64,000 bases of DNA from Terrimonas sp937888905 (GCA_937888905.1 CALATA010000001.1:1-64000); one strand, 5' to 3'; counted from the first letter of the stretch, positions 7,515 through 17,544 are shown. Translations and numbers: made by a program. Notes: generated from the letters alone by a model not told the origin.

Positions 7515-7991
7515 TTAACGGAGCACAAAAGTACACAAATGTCGCGGTCTGAGGCGAACTCTTGCCGCGAGCTCCGGATCGCTGGGCATGCCGAAGGTTT
7601 GTATTTCAAGCGTGGTATTGTTTTGCCAGAGCGCGGCAAATTCTTTTGCGGAGATCGTTAACTGCGTAACGCTTTCTTTGCGGAAAACCGTATTGCCTTC
7701 CGCATTCGTGATCATGATGGAGCGGATATACAAGGAAGGATCTTCGTCGTAATAAGCTATGGTCAGACTTTGCTGCAACTTATCTTTTGTCAGCACAACC
7801 TGGTTGCTTTCTTTGTTTTCTTCGCGGGATTTAAGAACGGTTTGTTTTCCCAGGCTTATCTCCCAATAAGGTTTGGCTAATGTATCCATGGTTGCGCGTT
7901 TTTCTTCCTGCGATGCAGCAGTGCTTCGGCTTTGCGCACAGGAAAAAAGTGCGGCAATCAGGATAAGGGGCAGAAAGCGGTGCTTTTTCAT
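7515..7991 (-). CDS. putative lipoprotein of unknown function
   Basis: I choose the ATG at 7991 because it yields MKKHRFLPLILIAALFSCAQ, a textbook lipoprotein signal with C18 as the lipidated residue; a longer frame begins at 8027 but has no function for its 12 extra residues. The 158-residue product has a mature part with a C-terminal beta-rich half (SLTIAYYDEDPSLY, ITNAEGNTVF, FGMPSDPEL). I do not recognise a named domain. It sits between fabH (36 bases upstream) and the lipid kinase (3 bases downstream) and is probably in the same transcript. Confidence 0.75.
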   Translation of the reverse strand: MKKHRFLPLILIAALFSCAQSRSTAASQEEKRATMDTLAKPYWEISLGKQTVLKSREENKESNQVVLTKDKLQQSLTIAYYDEDPSLYIRSIMITNAEGNTVFRKESVTQLTISAKEFAALWQNNTTLEIQTFGMPSDPELAARVRLRPRHLCTFVLR

Positions 7992-8027
7992 ATTGTTTAG
8001 AAGATAGTTGTCCGCAACAGGTTGCAT

Positions 8028-9077
8028 TTACCACCGGAGAAGGGCGCTGCCCCAGGTAAATCCACTGCCAAATGCGGCCAGGCATACCAGGTCTCCTTCT
8101 TTTACTTTCCCCAATTCCCATGCCTCACACAATGCGATAGGCACCGAAGCCGCAGTGGTATTGCCATAACGCTGGATATTGTTATGTACCTGTTCTGCCG
8201 ATAATCCCAATTCCTGCTGCACAAATTGTGCAATACGGAGATTGGCCTGGTGCGGTATCAGCAAGGAAATATCTTTTGCGGTCAATTGGTTTTTTGTCAG
8301 CGCTTCGCGGATTACTTCGGGAAATTTCACCACTGCTTTCTTAAATACCGCCGGACCATCCATGTACGGATACAGATCATCTTTGTCCAGCAGATCCTGC
8401 GTGATGAACATACCTCCATAGGGCTGATCGGGCTGCGCAGGTTTTACTTTATCCCAAAGTTTTCCTCCATGAAACCCCGGATTCGGCATGCTCAGCGATT
8501 CGGCATCATTGCCATCACTGTGCAAATGCGTACTCAGGATTCCCTGGTTGGGATTATCGGTTGGTTGCAGTACAACGGCACCTGCACCGTCTCCGAAAAT
8601 AACCGATACATTCCGTCCCCTGGTGCTGAAATCGAGCGCATAGGAATGCGTTTCAGAACCGATGAGCAGGATATTTTTATACATGCCGGTTTTGATAAAC
8701 TGATCGGCGATGCTTAAACCGTATATAAATCCGCTGCACTGGTTGCGGATATCCAGCGCACCAATTTCTCCCATGCCGAGCTGGCGTTGTACCAGCACAC
8801 CGCAACCGGGGAAATAATAATCAGGGCTAAGGGTGGCGAAAATGATAAAATCGATATCGGCGGCCGTAACACCGGCCCGCTCCATGGCGCGGCGGGCAGC
8901 CTCGGCGCCCATCGTGGCTGTGGTGTCTTCAAACCTTGTGGCGAAACGCCGCTCCCGGATGCCGGTCCGTTCCTGGATCCAGGCATCCGAAGTATCCATT
9001 ACTTTAGTGAGATCATCGTTGGTTACCACATTTTCGGGTACATACATGCCGATCCCGGCTATTTTTGTACGCATCAT
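8028..9077 (-). CDS. fabH: 3-oxoacyl-ACP synthase III (beta-ketoacyl-ACP synthase III)
   Basis: KAS III condenses an acyl-CoA starter with malonyl-ACP to begin fatty-acid synthesis in the cytosol. The catalytic triad is visible: C114 in NQCSGF, H276 in PHQANLRI and N306 in GNTTAAS. At 349 residues it is about 30 longer than the E. coli enzyme; most of the excess is an insertion around 195-240 (GFHGGKLWDK to YPYMDGP) in the substrate-entrance region, seen in other Bacteroidota-type members. There are two adjacent ATG codons; the second, at 9074, is equally likely as start. It heads the leftward operon and has a promoter at 9099-9127. Confidence 0.93.
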   Translation of the reverse strand: MMRTKIAGIGMYVPENVVTNDDLTKVMDTSDAWIQERTGIRERRFATRFEDTTATMGAEAARRAMERAGVTAADIDFIIFATLSPDYYFPGCGVLVQRQLGMGEIGALDIRNQCSGFIYGLSIADQFIKTGMYKNILLIGSETHSYALDFSTRGRNVSVIFGDGAGAVVLQPTDNPNQGILSTHLHSDGNDAESLSMPNPGFHGGKLWDKVKPAQPDQPYGGMFITQDLLDKDDLYPYMDGPAVFKKAVVKFPEVIREALTKNQLTAKDISLLIPHQANLRIAQFVQQELGLSAEQVHNNIQRYGNTTAASVPIALCEAWELGKVKEGDLVCLAAFGSGFTWGSALLRW

Positions 9078-9098
9078 GCAAACAAGCGTTTAGGGGGA

Positions 9099-9127
9099 GA
9101 AAGATAGCAAATGTGGAGGAAAAGCAA
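9099..9127 (-). promoter_or_regulatory. promoter of the fabH operon
   Basis: On the minus strand TTG (9125-9127) is followed after 18 bases by TATCTTTC (9099-9106), close to the TTTG / TAnnTTTG consensus. The fabH start lies about 22 bases further on. Confidence 0.6.
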
Positions 9128-9242
9128 CTATTTCATAGCGAACTAATTACCGGCTCGTGGATTTCCGGCCTCATTGCCTGATTATGACCGGATAGAAGCA
9201 GTGTAGCACGGTTTTTTCTATTATTTTGAGTTAACATTTTAC

Positions 9243-9260
9243 GGACAGAATTTTCTGTCC
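9243..9260. promoter_or_regulatory. perfect 18-base dyad upstream of tamB
   Basis: GGACAGAA, two T, TTCTGTCC forms an 8-bp perfect dyad in the fabH/tamB divergent region, 34 bases before the tamB start. It is followed by GC-rich bases and not a T-run, so an operator or mRNA hairpin is more likely than a terminator. Confidence 0.5.
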
Positions 9261-9294
9261 CGCGGCGCCCTAAAACTTGAGTAGGACTTACTGA

Positions 9295-12200
9295 ATGGAG
9301 CAACCAAAAAAGAAGAGGAATTTCTGGCAGAAACTGCTAAGGGTGGTCTGGAAGACGCTCCTTTTCCTGTTTCTTTTCATTGTCCTGCTGATCATCCTGA
9401 TCCAGACTCCGCCCGTTCAGAATTTTATCCGCAAACAAGCCGTTAATTACCTCGAAAAGAAACTGGATACCAAAGTCGGCATCGGCAGGCTGTACATTAA
9501 TTTCACCAAAAAAGTAGTACTGGAAAATGTGTATGTGGAAGACAGGCAACAGGACACCCTGCTGTACGGTGGAAAAATAAAAGTAGACGTGAGCATTGTG
9601 GACCTGATTTTCGGTGATCTCATGATCAACCAGGTGCAGCTCGAAGACCTCACCGCAAAAGTAAAACGCCAATTACCCGACACTACCTTCAACTTTCAGT
9701 TCATCATCGACGCCTTCGTTACCCCCAGCGATAAACCCAAAGAAAAAACCGACACCAGTTCTTCGTCGCCGGTTCCCATCAAAAAAGTGGTGCTGGATAA
9801 TATCCGGCTGGTGTACAAAGATGTTGTTACCGGCAACGATGTGGAAGCATGGCTAGCGCATTTCGATACGCGCATCGAGGAACTTGATCCGGGGCTGAAT
9901 ATTTACCGCATTCCCAAAGTAAATCTCAACGGACTCACCGCTCGTGTGTACCAGACCAAACCGATGGCCACACCCGATCCGCCGGCAAAAGATATGGCCG
10001 AAGCGCAGGAGCCGGCACCACCTATGCAGATATTGGTGGATGAGATAGCACTCGACAAAATCAAGGTTGATTTTAGAAATGATGTTTCCGCCTTCTATGC
10101 AAACCTCGACCTCGGTAAATTATTGCTGCGTCCCGACAAAATAGACATGGTGCGCAAAGAAGTGGTGGTAGATGAACTTACACTTGCGCAAACAACAGCG
10201 GCCATCCGTCTTGGAAAAACGCAAGCTGCAAAAGTGGTGGAGAACGAAGTAGAGCAGGAAGCTGAAAGCCAGAAAGAAGCCGGCTGGGTGATCCGCGCGA
10301 AAAAGATCCGTCTCGATGAAAACAATATCGCTTTCGACAACGACAATAATACCCGCGCCACCAGCGGAATGGACTATGCACACCTGCACGTTAACCCGCT
10401 TACGCTGCACGCGGATAATTTTGTTTTCAGTGATGACAGCATCGCCGGTAAGATTTTAAAAGCACAACTAAAAGAACAGGAGGGTTTCGAACTCCAGGAA
10501 CTGAAAACAACATTTGCCTATACATCCACAGGCGCATTCCTTTCCGATCTCTATCTGCAAACACCCGGCACTGTACTTCGCCGCGATGCGAAGATCAGTT
10601 ATCCTTCGCTGGATGCATTGAAAGAAGATATCGGGCAAATGAACCTCGACCTCAACCTGGAAAACAGCAAGATTTGGGTGAAGGATGTATTGACTTTTGT
10701 CCCCGACCTGCGCAAGCAACCTGCGTTTGCCGACCCGAATGCCACCTGGCTGGTCAATAGCCGCCTCAAAGGAAAAATCTCCGATCTGCGGATCGATGCA
10801 TTGCAATTGCAGGGCGCTTCCGATACAAAACTGGATGTGCGTGGTGTGGTAAAAGGATTGCCGGATATGGATAAAATGTCGGCGGATCTTGTGATCAATA
10901 CATTGAGCAGCTCCCGCCGCGATCTGAACAGGTTGTTACCCAAAGGCACATTGCCTGCATCGATCACTGTTCCGGGTAGTTTCAATCTTACCGGTAATGT
11001 TAAAGGTTCGATGCAGCAGGTACAAACCAATCTCAACCTCCGCACCGATCTCGGCAATGCGCACGTGAGTGGTACCGCTTCTTCATTGACCGACAAAGCC
11101 CGCGCCCGTTATGATCTGCTGGTAAAAACAGAAAGGCTCGACCTCGGTACGTTATTACAGGATAAAGAAACGCTTGGACCCGTTACGGCAGACTTCCGTA
11201 TTAAAGGAACCGGCTACGATCAGCAGACGGCGAATGCAACCATCGATGGTCAGTTGCACCAGGCCGTATTCAAGAAGTACAATTATAAAAATCTCAAACT
11301 GACCGGCAGCATCGCCAATCAGCAGGTCGATATCCAGGCTGGCATACAGGATCCGAATATTCATCTCGCATTGCAGGCCAAAGCCGATCTGTCGAAAGAA
11401 TATCCCTCGGTGCAACTCGAGACGATGATTGACAGCATCAAAGCGCAGGAACTGCACCTGACCAGCGACAAACTTATTTACCGGGGAAAAATCACGGCCG
11501 ATTTTCCTTCGACAAATCCCGACAGTCTCGAAGGTCAATTGCTGATGACGGAAGCACTATTAGTACAGAAAGAAGAACGGATCCAGCTCGATACACTTAG
11601 TCTAAATGCGGGAAGCAACGACAGCGGACGTTACGTACGCCTCAATGCCGGCGCGATACAGGCACGGCTCGAAGGAAATTATAAGCTTACGCAAATGGGC
11701 GATATCATCAGCCAGGCGATCGAACCTTATTTCTCTGTTAAAGACAGCACCAAAGCCGCAACGGATTCTTCACTGGTTTATAATTTCAGATTGGAAGCAG
11801 ACATCGTGGATGCGCCGCTGATCCGGGCATTTGTGCCGGATCTGAAAAGATTGGATTCAGTACAATTGCGCAGCCGTTTTTCCAATAACGAAGGATGGGA
11901 AGCAAAACTTACCGCGCCCGTTATCGAACTTGGTACCAATTCTATCAGTGGTTTGCAAGTAACAGCGGCCGCGGGTGATACCGCCATCAATATCGACGCG
12001 AATGTATCCGGCTTCCGCAGCGGAAACACCATCCAGTTGTTTGCCACAAAAGTGAATGCGCGCCTTTCAAATAACGAGGCAGACTTTACCTTGAATTTAA
12101 AAGACAGCGAATCCAAAGACCGCTACAATCTTTCTGCACTGCTGCGCCAGCCGGAAAACGGAACCTATGAAATAACGCTTCGTCCGGATGATCTGTTGCT

Positions 12201-14412
12201 GAATTATGATAAATGGTCGGTGCCAGCGGATAATAGGTTGCGCTATGGCAATGATGGAATACTCGCACAAAATTTCCGCCTGTCACGCAACGGACAGGAA
12301 TTGCTGATTAACAGTGCCACACCTGATCCGGGCGCTCCGCTGGATGTGAGCTTTAAAAATTTCCATCTTTCCACGCTTACCGGTTTTGTGGAAACGGATT
12401 CATCCCTGGTTGATGGATTGCTGAATGGCACAGCACAGGTAAAAGATATCATGACCGAACCGCTGTTCACGGCCGACCTGCAGATAGCCGATCTCAAACT
12501 CAAAGGTGATACGGTTGGCAATGTAGCAGCGAAAGTTTCCAATAAATCAGCATCAGTCTACGAGGCGGATATAACGATCACCGGTCGCGGAAACGATGTA
12601 CAGCTTTCCGGTGAATATAATGTAAGCACCAGCTCCGCAGATATGTTGCTGGACATAAGAAAACTTCCAGTGGCCACGGCGCAGGCTTTGTCGGATGGTG
12701 CGATCCGCGAAGCAAGCGGTGATGTGAGCGGCCAGTTCCGCGTTACGGGAAATATCAGCCAACCTGCGATACGGGGTGATCTTAATTTTAATAAGGTCGG
12801 TTTCAACCTGTCAATGTTGAACAACTATTTCCGTATCGACCAGGAAAAATTGCAGGTAAACGAACAAGGTATCCGCTTCAACCGCTTCCAGGTTCGCGAT
12901 TCACTGAACAATCAACTCGTGATCGACGGGCTTGCCGCCACCAGCGACTTTACCACTTACAAACTGGATCTGAACATCAACGCCAAAAACTTCCGTGCAC
13001 TCAACAGCACGAAAAAGGATAATAAACTTTTCTATGGCCAACTGTATTTCGACGCTGATCTCGATGTAAAAGGAACGGCTACCGCACCACAGGTGGATGG
13101 CCGTTTTAAAGTAAATGAAAAAACAAAAATGACCGTGGTGCTGCCGCAATCCGAGCCCGGCGTAGTTGACCGCGAAGGTGTGGTGGAATTTGTAGACATG
13201 GATGCGCCGCTGACCGATTCACTCTTCCTCGCGGCCTATGATTCCATGAACACAACCAGTCTTCGTGGAATGGAAGCTTCTATTAATATAGAAATCGACA
13301 AAGCCGCCGACCTTACACTGATCGTGGATGAAGGCAATGGTGACTTCCTCAATGTGAAAGGTGAAGCTTCCCTGAATACGACCATCGATCCCGGTGGTGA
13401 CATTACATTGGCGGGTAGCTACGAACTGGAAGACGGTGCGTATGAACTTTCGTTCAACGGTATCAGGCGCAAGTTCAATATTCAGAAAGGCAGCAAACTG
13501 ATCTGGGGTGGAGAACCTACGGATGCCACCGTGGACATCACCGCGGTATATATAGCCAACACCGCACCGCTGGACCTTGTGAAAGGTCAACTGGGCGATG
13601 ACGTGGGTTCAAACGAACGGAATACCTACCTGCAGAAATTACCGTTCGATGTAAAACTGATGATGACGGGCAAACTGCTGAAACCCACTATCAAATTTGA
13701 CATTGTATTACCGGACAACAAAAGCTATGTGGTGTCCAACGATATCATTTCCACCGTACGAAATAAGCTTGATCAGTTGCGCCAGGATGAAGCGGAAATG
13801 AATAAACAGGTATTCGCCCTGCTGCTGCTGAATCGTTTCATTGCCGAAAATCCGTTTAACACCAGCAACTCGATCAATGCCGGTACACTTGCGCGTCAGA
13901 GTGTAAGTAAACTGATGACGGAGCAATTGAACCGCCTGGCTTCCGACCTGGTACAAGGTGTGGATCTGAACTTTGACGTACAATCATCGGATGACTATAC
14001 CACTGGTCAGCGTGCCGACCGTACGGATCTGAATGTGGGCTTGTCAAAACGATTGCTCAATGACAGGCTGACGGTAAGCGTGGGCAGCAACTTCGAACTG
14101 GAAGGACCCGCCAACTCCAACCAGCAGTCGAGCAATATCGCCGGCAATATTGCCGTGGATTACAGGTTGAGTAAAGATGGTCGTTACCGCCTGCGTGCTT
14201 ACCGCAAAAATGAATACCAGGGTGTGATCGAAGGATATATAATAGAAACAGGTGTTGGTTTCATCATCACACTTGACTACAACCGCTTCCGTGATATATT
14301 CCGGCAGAAAAAAATTCAGAAACGCCGCGAAGAAGCCCGCAAGAAGCGGGAAGCGGAAGAGGAAAAGAAAAGCAACGAACAACCGGCCACACCAACGAAA
14401 AAAGAACCATGA
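9295..14412 (+). CDS. tamB: TamB-like translocation and assembly module protein (AsmA/DUF490 family)
   Basis: The 1705-residue protein has a cytoplasmic basic start, one membrane anchor (about 14-36, VWKTLLFLFLFIVLLIILI) and then a very long repetitive beta-helical periplasmic region. The C-terminal 400 residues have the TamB_C (DUF490) hallmarks, such as GSYELEDGAYELSFNGI and the Gln/Glu-rich FALLLLNRFIAENPF segment. TamB-type proteins span the periplasm and help move phospholipids or assemble outer-membrane proteins together with an Omp85 partner. The partner gene tamL overlaps it by four bases (ATGA), a strong sign of joint function. The tail is charged and Lys/Glu-rich. This family assignment is well supported; the exact cargo is not known. 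Confidence 0.92.
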   Translation: MEQPKKKRNFWQKLLRVVWKTLLFLFLFIVLLIILIQTPPVQNFIRKQAVNYLEKKLDTKVGIGRLYINFTKKVVLENVYVEDRQQDTLLYGGKIKVDVSIVDLIFGDLMINQVQLEDLTAKVKRQLPDTTFNFQFIIDAFVTPSDKPKEKTDTSSSSPVPIKKVVLDNIRLVYKDVVTGNDVEAWLAHFDTRIEELDPGLNIYRIPKVNLNGLTARVYQTKPMATPDPPAKDMAEAQEPAPPMQILVDEIALDKIKVDFRNDVSAFYANLDLGKLLLRPDKIDMVRKEVVVDELTLAQTTAAIRLGKTQAAKVVENEVEQEAESQKEAGWVIRAKKIRLDENNIAFDNDNNTRATSGMDYAHLHVNPLTLHADNFVFSDDSIAGKILKAQLKEQEGFELQELKTTFAYTSTGAFLSDLYLQTPGTVLRRDAKISYPSLDALKEDIGQMNLDLNLENSKIWVKDVLTFVPDLRKQPAFADPNATWLVNSRLKGKISDLRIDALQLQGASDTKLDVRGVVKGLPDMDKMSADLVINTLSSSRRDLNRLLPKGTLPASITVPGSFNLTGNVKGSMQQVQTNLNLRTDLGNAHVSGTASSLTDKARARYDLLVKTERLDLGTLLQDKETLGPVTADFRIKGTGYDQQTANATIDGQLHQAVFKKYNYKNLKLTGSIANQQVDIQAGIQDPNIHLALQAKADLSKEYPSVQLETMIDSIKAQELHLTSDKLIYRGKITADFPSTNPDSLEGQLLMTEALLVQKEERIQLDTLSLNAGSNDSGRYVRLNAGAIQARLEGNYKLTQMGDIISQAIEPYFSVKDSTKAATDSSLVYNFRLEADIVDAPLIRAFVPDLKRLDSVQLRSRFSNNEGWEAKLTAPVIELGTNSISGLQVTAAAGDTAINIDANVSGFRSGNTIQLFATKVNARLSNNEADFTLNLKDSESKDRYNLSALLRQPENGTYEITLRPDDLLLNYDKWSVPADNRLRYGNDGILAQNFRLSRNGQELLINSATPDPGAPLDVSFKNFHLSTLTGFVETDSSLVDGLLNGTAQVKDIMTEPLFTADLQIADLKLKGDTVGNVAAKVSNKSASVYEADITITGRGNDVQLSGEYNVSTSSADMLLDIRKLPVATAQALSDGAIREASGDVSGQFRVTGNISQPAIRGDLNFNKVGFNLSMLNNYFRIDQEKLQVNEQGIRFNRFQVRDSLNNQLVIDGLAATSDFTTYKLDLNINAKNFRALNSTKKDNKLFYGQLYFDADLDVKGTATAPQVDGRFKVNEKTKMTVVLPQSEPGVVDREGVVEFVDMDAPLTDSLFLAAYDSMNTTSLRGMEASINIEIDKAADLTLIVDEGNGDFLNVKGEASLNTTIDPGGDITLAGSYELEDGAYELSFNGIRRKFNIQKGSKLIWGGEPTDATVDITAVYIANTAPLDLVKGQLGDDVGSNERNTYLQKLPFDVKLMMTGKLLKPTIKFDIVLPDNKSYVVSNDIISTVRNKLDQLRQDEAEMNKQVFALLLLNRFIAENPFNTSNSINAGTLARQSVSKLMTEQLNRLASDLVQGVDLNFDVQSSDDYTTGQRADRTDLNVGLSKRLLNDRLTVSVGSNFELEGPANSNQQSSNIAGNIAVDYRLSKDGRYRLRAYRKNEYQGVIEGYIIETGVGFIITLDYNRFRDIFRQKKIQKRREEARKKREAEEEKKSNEQPATPTKKEP

Positions 14413-16715
14413 ACAGGCACTTAATATATATACTGCTGGTGATAGCTGCAGCAGTTGCCGTTACCGGGTGCAACATCACGAAGAGTGTGCCTGACGGAGA
14501 TGCTTTGTATACCGGCGCCACCGTGAAAATAGAAGACAGCGTGCTGAGCTCAAAGAAAAAGAAGAGCATGCGAAGCGACCTCGCATCGCTGATCCGTCCC
14601 AAGCCCAATAAAAAAATATTAGGTGTCCGGTTCAAGCTGGCGATGTATAACCTGGCCGGTAATCCGAAAAAAGAAGGTGGTTTTCGCGGCTGGCTGAAAA
14701 ATAAAGTAGGCGAACCTCCCGTATTGCTGAGCGATGTCAATCACCTGCGCACGGCGGAAATATTGCAAAGCAGTCTGGAGAATACCGGTTATTTCCATGC
14801 AAAAGTTACTGGTGACACTACCGTAAAAGGGAAAAAAGCAACGGCCACTTATGTAGCCAAACCCGGCCCGCAATACAAGATCCGCGAAGTAGTATTTAAT
14901 AAAGACAGCAGCATCCTTACCAAAACGATTGATTCGGCTGCAAAAAATTCATTACTCAAACCCGGCGATCCGTTTGACCTCGGCGTAATCAAATCAGAAC
15001 GTGACCGCATCGATGCTTACCTGAAAGAGCGCGGCTTTTATTATTTCGACGGAGACTACCTCATCATCCGCACTGACAGTACCATCGGCAATCATGAAGT
15101 GAATCTTTATGTACATGTAAAACCACAGACGCCGAAAGAAGCGAGACTGGTATACCGCATCAATAATATCTATATTTTCCCGAGCTTCCGGTTGAATTCA
15201 GCAACCAACGACACGTTAAAAGCAAATGCTTCTTATTACAAAGGATATTATGTAGCCGACCGGCGCAAGTTGTACAAGCCGCGGATGTTTGAACAATCAA
15301 TGCAGTTCAAACCCGGCGATGTATACAACCGTACGGATCACAACCTTTCACTCAACAGGCTGGTAAATCTGAACGTATTCAAATTTGTAAAAAACCGGTT
15401 TGAAGTGGTGCCCGGCGGTGCAGACACCCCCCGGCTTAACACCTATTACTACCTGACGCCGATGCCAAAAAAATCATTGCGGTCGGAGATCAATGCCAGT
15501 ACCAAATCGAATAACCTTACCGGTTCTTCACTGACCGTCGGCTGGCGCAACCGTAATACTTTCCGTGGTGGTGAACTATTTGCCGTAGATGCAACGGGTG
15601 GTTTTGAAGTACAGTTTAGCGGCAACTTCAAAGGATACAATACCTATCGCGGAGGGCTTGAGACCTCGCTCACCTTCCCGCGGTTCCTCGTGCCGTTTAT
15701 TCAAATAAATACGCGGGGTGGTTTTGTGCCCACAACCAAACTACTGCTCGGATACGATCTGTTGAACAAACAGAAACTGTATACGATGAATTCGTTCCGC
15801 GCCGGATTCAGTTATATATGGAAGGAGAATATTTACAAGGAGCATCAGCTAAGCCCGATCTCGGTCAGTTATGTGCAGCCATTGAAAATAACGCAGGAAT
15901 ATCTTGACAGTGCCGCGAAAAACCTCACGCTGCAGAAAGCGATCGAGAAACAATTCATCCTGGGTTCCAGTTACAACTTCAACTACAATGAACTGGCGGC
16001 AGGAGGCAACGGAACAGGATTATATTTCAATGGCAACCTGGATCTGTCTGGAAACATTGCCGGTCTTGTAACAGGTGCCAATGCGAAGGACAGCAATATT
16101 AAATATATCGCGGGTGCGCAGTTTTCGCAATATGTGAAGCTGGAAGGCGATGTGCGTCATTATACGAAAGTAAGCAGCGGTATTATTTGGGCCAACCGGT
16201 TGATCGTTGGACTGGGATATCCGTATGGCAACTCTACGGCGCTGCCTTTCATCAAACAATTCTTTGTGGGTGGCACCAACAGTATCAGGGCGTTCCGCAG
16301 CCGTGCTTTGGGTCCGGGTACTTACAAAGACACGACGAGTCTGACCTTCCTTCCCGATCAGTCGGGTGATATCAAACTCGAATTGAATACGGAGTTGCGG
16401 GCAAAACTGTTCAGCATCGTGCATGGCGCCATTTTCGTGGATGCGGGTAATATCTGGTTGTACAATGCCGATTCATTGCGGCCGGGTGCGGAGTTCAGGG
16501 CCAGCCGGTTCATGAAGGAAATTGCGGTAGGTGCCGGTGTGGGTTTGCGGTTTGATATTTCTTTCCTCGTGTTGCGTCTCGATCTGGCCATGCCGTTGCG
16601 CAAGCCGTTTCTGCCGGATGGGGAGCGGTGGGTGATCGATAAAATCAATTTTGGCGATCCGGCATGGCGCAAGGAAAACCTGATCTTCAACCTTGGTATC
16701 GGCTATCCGTTCTAA
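14409..16715 (+). CDS. tamL: TamL-type lipid-anchored Omp85 protein (TamA homologue)
   Basis: The 768-residue protein starts with a lipoprotein signal (IAAAVAVTGC, lipidated C21), unlike proteobacterial TamA, and this lipid anchor defines the TamL form described in Bacteroidota. POTRA-like segments occupy roughly 90-340 (HLRTAEILQSSLENTGYFHA; KSERDRIDAYLKERGFYYFD), and the C-terminal 400 residues form the beta-barrel with the lid motif GGTNSIRAFRSRALGPG near 620. The last residues, LGIGYPF, end in an aromatic as barrels do. It is translationally coupled to tamB and probably forms the outer-membrane part of the same machine. Confidence 0.92.
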   Translation: MNRHLIYILLVIAAAVAVTGCNITKSVPDGDALYTGATVKIEDSVLSSKKKKSMRSDLASLIRPKPNKKILGVRFKLAMYNLAGNPKKEGGFRGWLKNKVGEPPVLLSDVNHLRTAEILQSSLENTGYFHAKVTGDTTVKGKKATATYVAKPGPQYKIREVVFNKDSSILTKTIDSAAKNSLLKPGDPFDLGVIKSERDRIDAYLKERGFYYFDGDYLIIRTDSTIGNHEVNLYVHVKPQTPKEARLVYRINNIYIFPSFRLNSATNDTLKANASYYKGYYVADRRKLYKPRMFEQSMQFKPGDVYNRTDHNLSLNRLVNLNVFKFVKNRFEVVPGGADTPRLNTYYYLTPMPKKSLRSEINASTKSNNLTGSSLTVGWRNRNTFRGGELFAVDATGGFEVQFSGNFKGYNTYRGGLETSLTFPRFLVPFIQINTRGGFVPTTKLLLGYDLLNKQKLYTMNSFRAGFSYIWKENIYKEHQLSPISVSYVQPLKITQEYLDSAAKNLTLQKAIEKQFILGSSYNFNYNELAAGGNGTGLYFNGNLDLSGNIAGLVTGANAKDSNIKYIAGAQFSQYVKLEGDVRHYTKVSSGIIWANRLIVGLGYPYGNSTALPFIKQFFVGGTNSIRAFRSRALGPGTYKDTTSLTFLPDQSGDIKLELNTELRAKLFSIVHGAIFVDAGNIWLYNADSLRPGAEFRASRFMKEIAVGAGVGLRFDISFLVLRLDLAMPLRKPFLPDGERWVIDKINFGDPAWRKENLIFNLGIGYPF

Positions 16716-16780
16716 GTTTTAGGTAATAGCTTATAGGTAAATAGACGGCCGATACTTCGGCCTCTCGAAGGGGGGGCAAA
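16713..16780. repeat. word plus GGCCGA hairpin element
   Basis: TAAGTTTTAGGTAATAGCTTATAGGTAAATAG (16713-16744) is followed by a small hairpin GGCCGA (16748-16753) TACT TCGGCC (16758-16763) and CTCTCGAAGGG (16762-16772). An almost identical hairpin and CTCTCGAAGGG occur at 61953-61980, and CTCTCGAAGGG again at 43524-43534. Confidence 0.6.
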
Positions 16781-16784
16781 AAAA

Positions 16785-16812
16785 AATCCCGCCAGCGGCG
16801 GGATTAATATTT
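16785..16812. terminator. bidirectional intrinsic terminator
   Basis: AATCCCGCC (16785-16793), loop AGC, GGCGGGATT (16797-16805), with an A-run before and a T-rich run after. It separates the convergent tamL and DUF4290 genes. Confidence 0.85.
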
Positions 16813-16813
16813 T

Positions 16814-17524
16814 TTAGAATCTTTTCTTCTTGAAGTTGCCTCCACCACCACCGCGGTTATCACGGTTGTCATTCCGGCGGTTGTTGTTATTGTTTCCTCC
16901 GCCTCCGTTGTTGCGCTGCTGGAATTTGTTGCGTGGTTTGCCGTATCCGCCACCGCCCGAACGGTTGTCGCGTGCTTCCTGCTGACGGTAAGCTTTTACA
17001 TAAGGCGTGTTGGTGAACGTCAGTTGACCGTTGGTAATATTGGTCAGTTCGCTCTGGATAGCATCGTCGTGTACGATTTCCTTATGCCAGTTGTTGTACG
17101 CCAGCTTCATATAATAGGCAATGGCATTGGCAAAGCCCTGACGTTTTTCCTGTTCTTCTTCGTTCAGCGCTTTGTCGATTACGGTCTCCAGGTTTTTGCC
17201 CAGGTGTGAGAAACGCGGATGACGTTTGGGATAAGGCAGCGGGTTAGGTCTGGCCTTGAGCGTTTCGCGGGTGGGTATGGGGTAAGGAGATTTTACTTCG
17301 AGTGTAAAGTCGCTGATCAGGAACAGGTGATCCCACAGTTTATGGCGGAAATCTTCAACGTTCTTCAGGTGCGGGTTGAGGAAGCCCATCAATTCGATCA
17401 CGGCATAAGCGTTACGCTGGCGTCTCTCGGGGTCTTCGATCTTCATGATATGCTCGATCATGCGTTGAACATGGCGGCCATATTCGCGCATGATGAGATG
17501 ATTTCTCGTTGTGTTGTATTCCAT
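16814..17524 (-). CDS. DUF4290 family protein with Gly/Asn/Arg-rich tail
   Basis: I place the start at the ATG at 17524 (MEYNTTRNHLIMREYGRHVQ), because a longer frame up to 17617 overlaps a promoter-like TACATTTG at 17545-17552. The 236-residue protein has a helical domain (residues 1-175) that I recognise as DUF4290, common in Bacteroidota and of unknown function. It is followed by a low-complexity tail of about 50 residues made of Gly, Asn, Arg and Gln, ending NFKKKRF. Such RGG-like tails usually bind RNA, which is the only functional hint here. No signal peptide is seen, so it is likely cytosolic. Confidence 0.85.
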   Translation of the reverse strand: MEYNTTRNHLIMREYGRHVQRMIEHIMKIEDPERRQRNAYAVIELMGFLNPHLKNVEDFRHKLWDHLFLISDFTLEVKSPYPIPTRETLKARPNPLPYPKRHPRFSHLGKNLETVIDKALNEEEQEKRQGFANAIAYYMKLAYNNWHKEIVHDDAIQSELTNITNGQLTFTNTPYVKAYRQQEARDNRSGGGGYGKPRNKFQQRNNGGGGNNNNNRRNDNRDNRGGGGGNFKKKRF

Positions 17525-17544
17525 TCTGAATTGTTGCGTAACGG

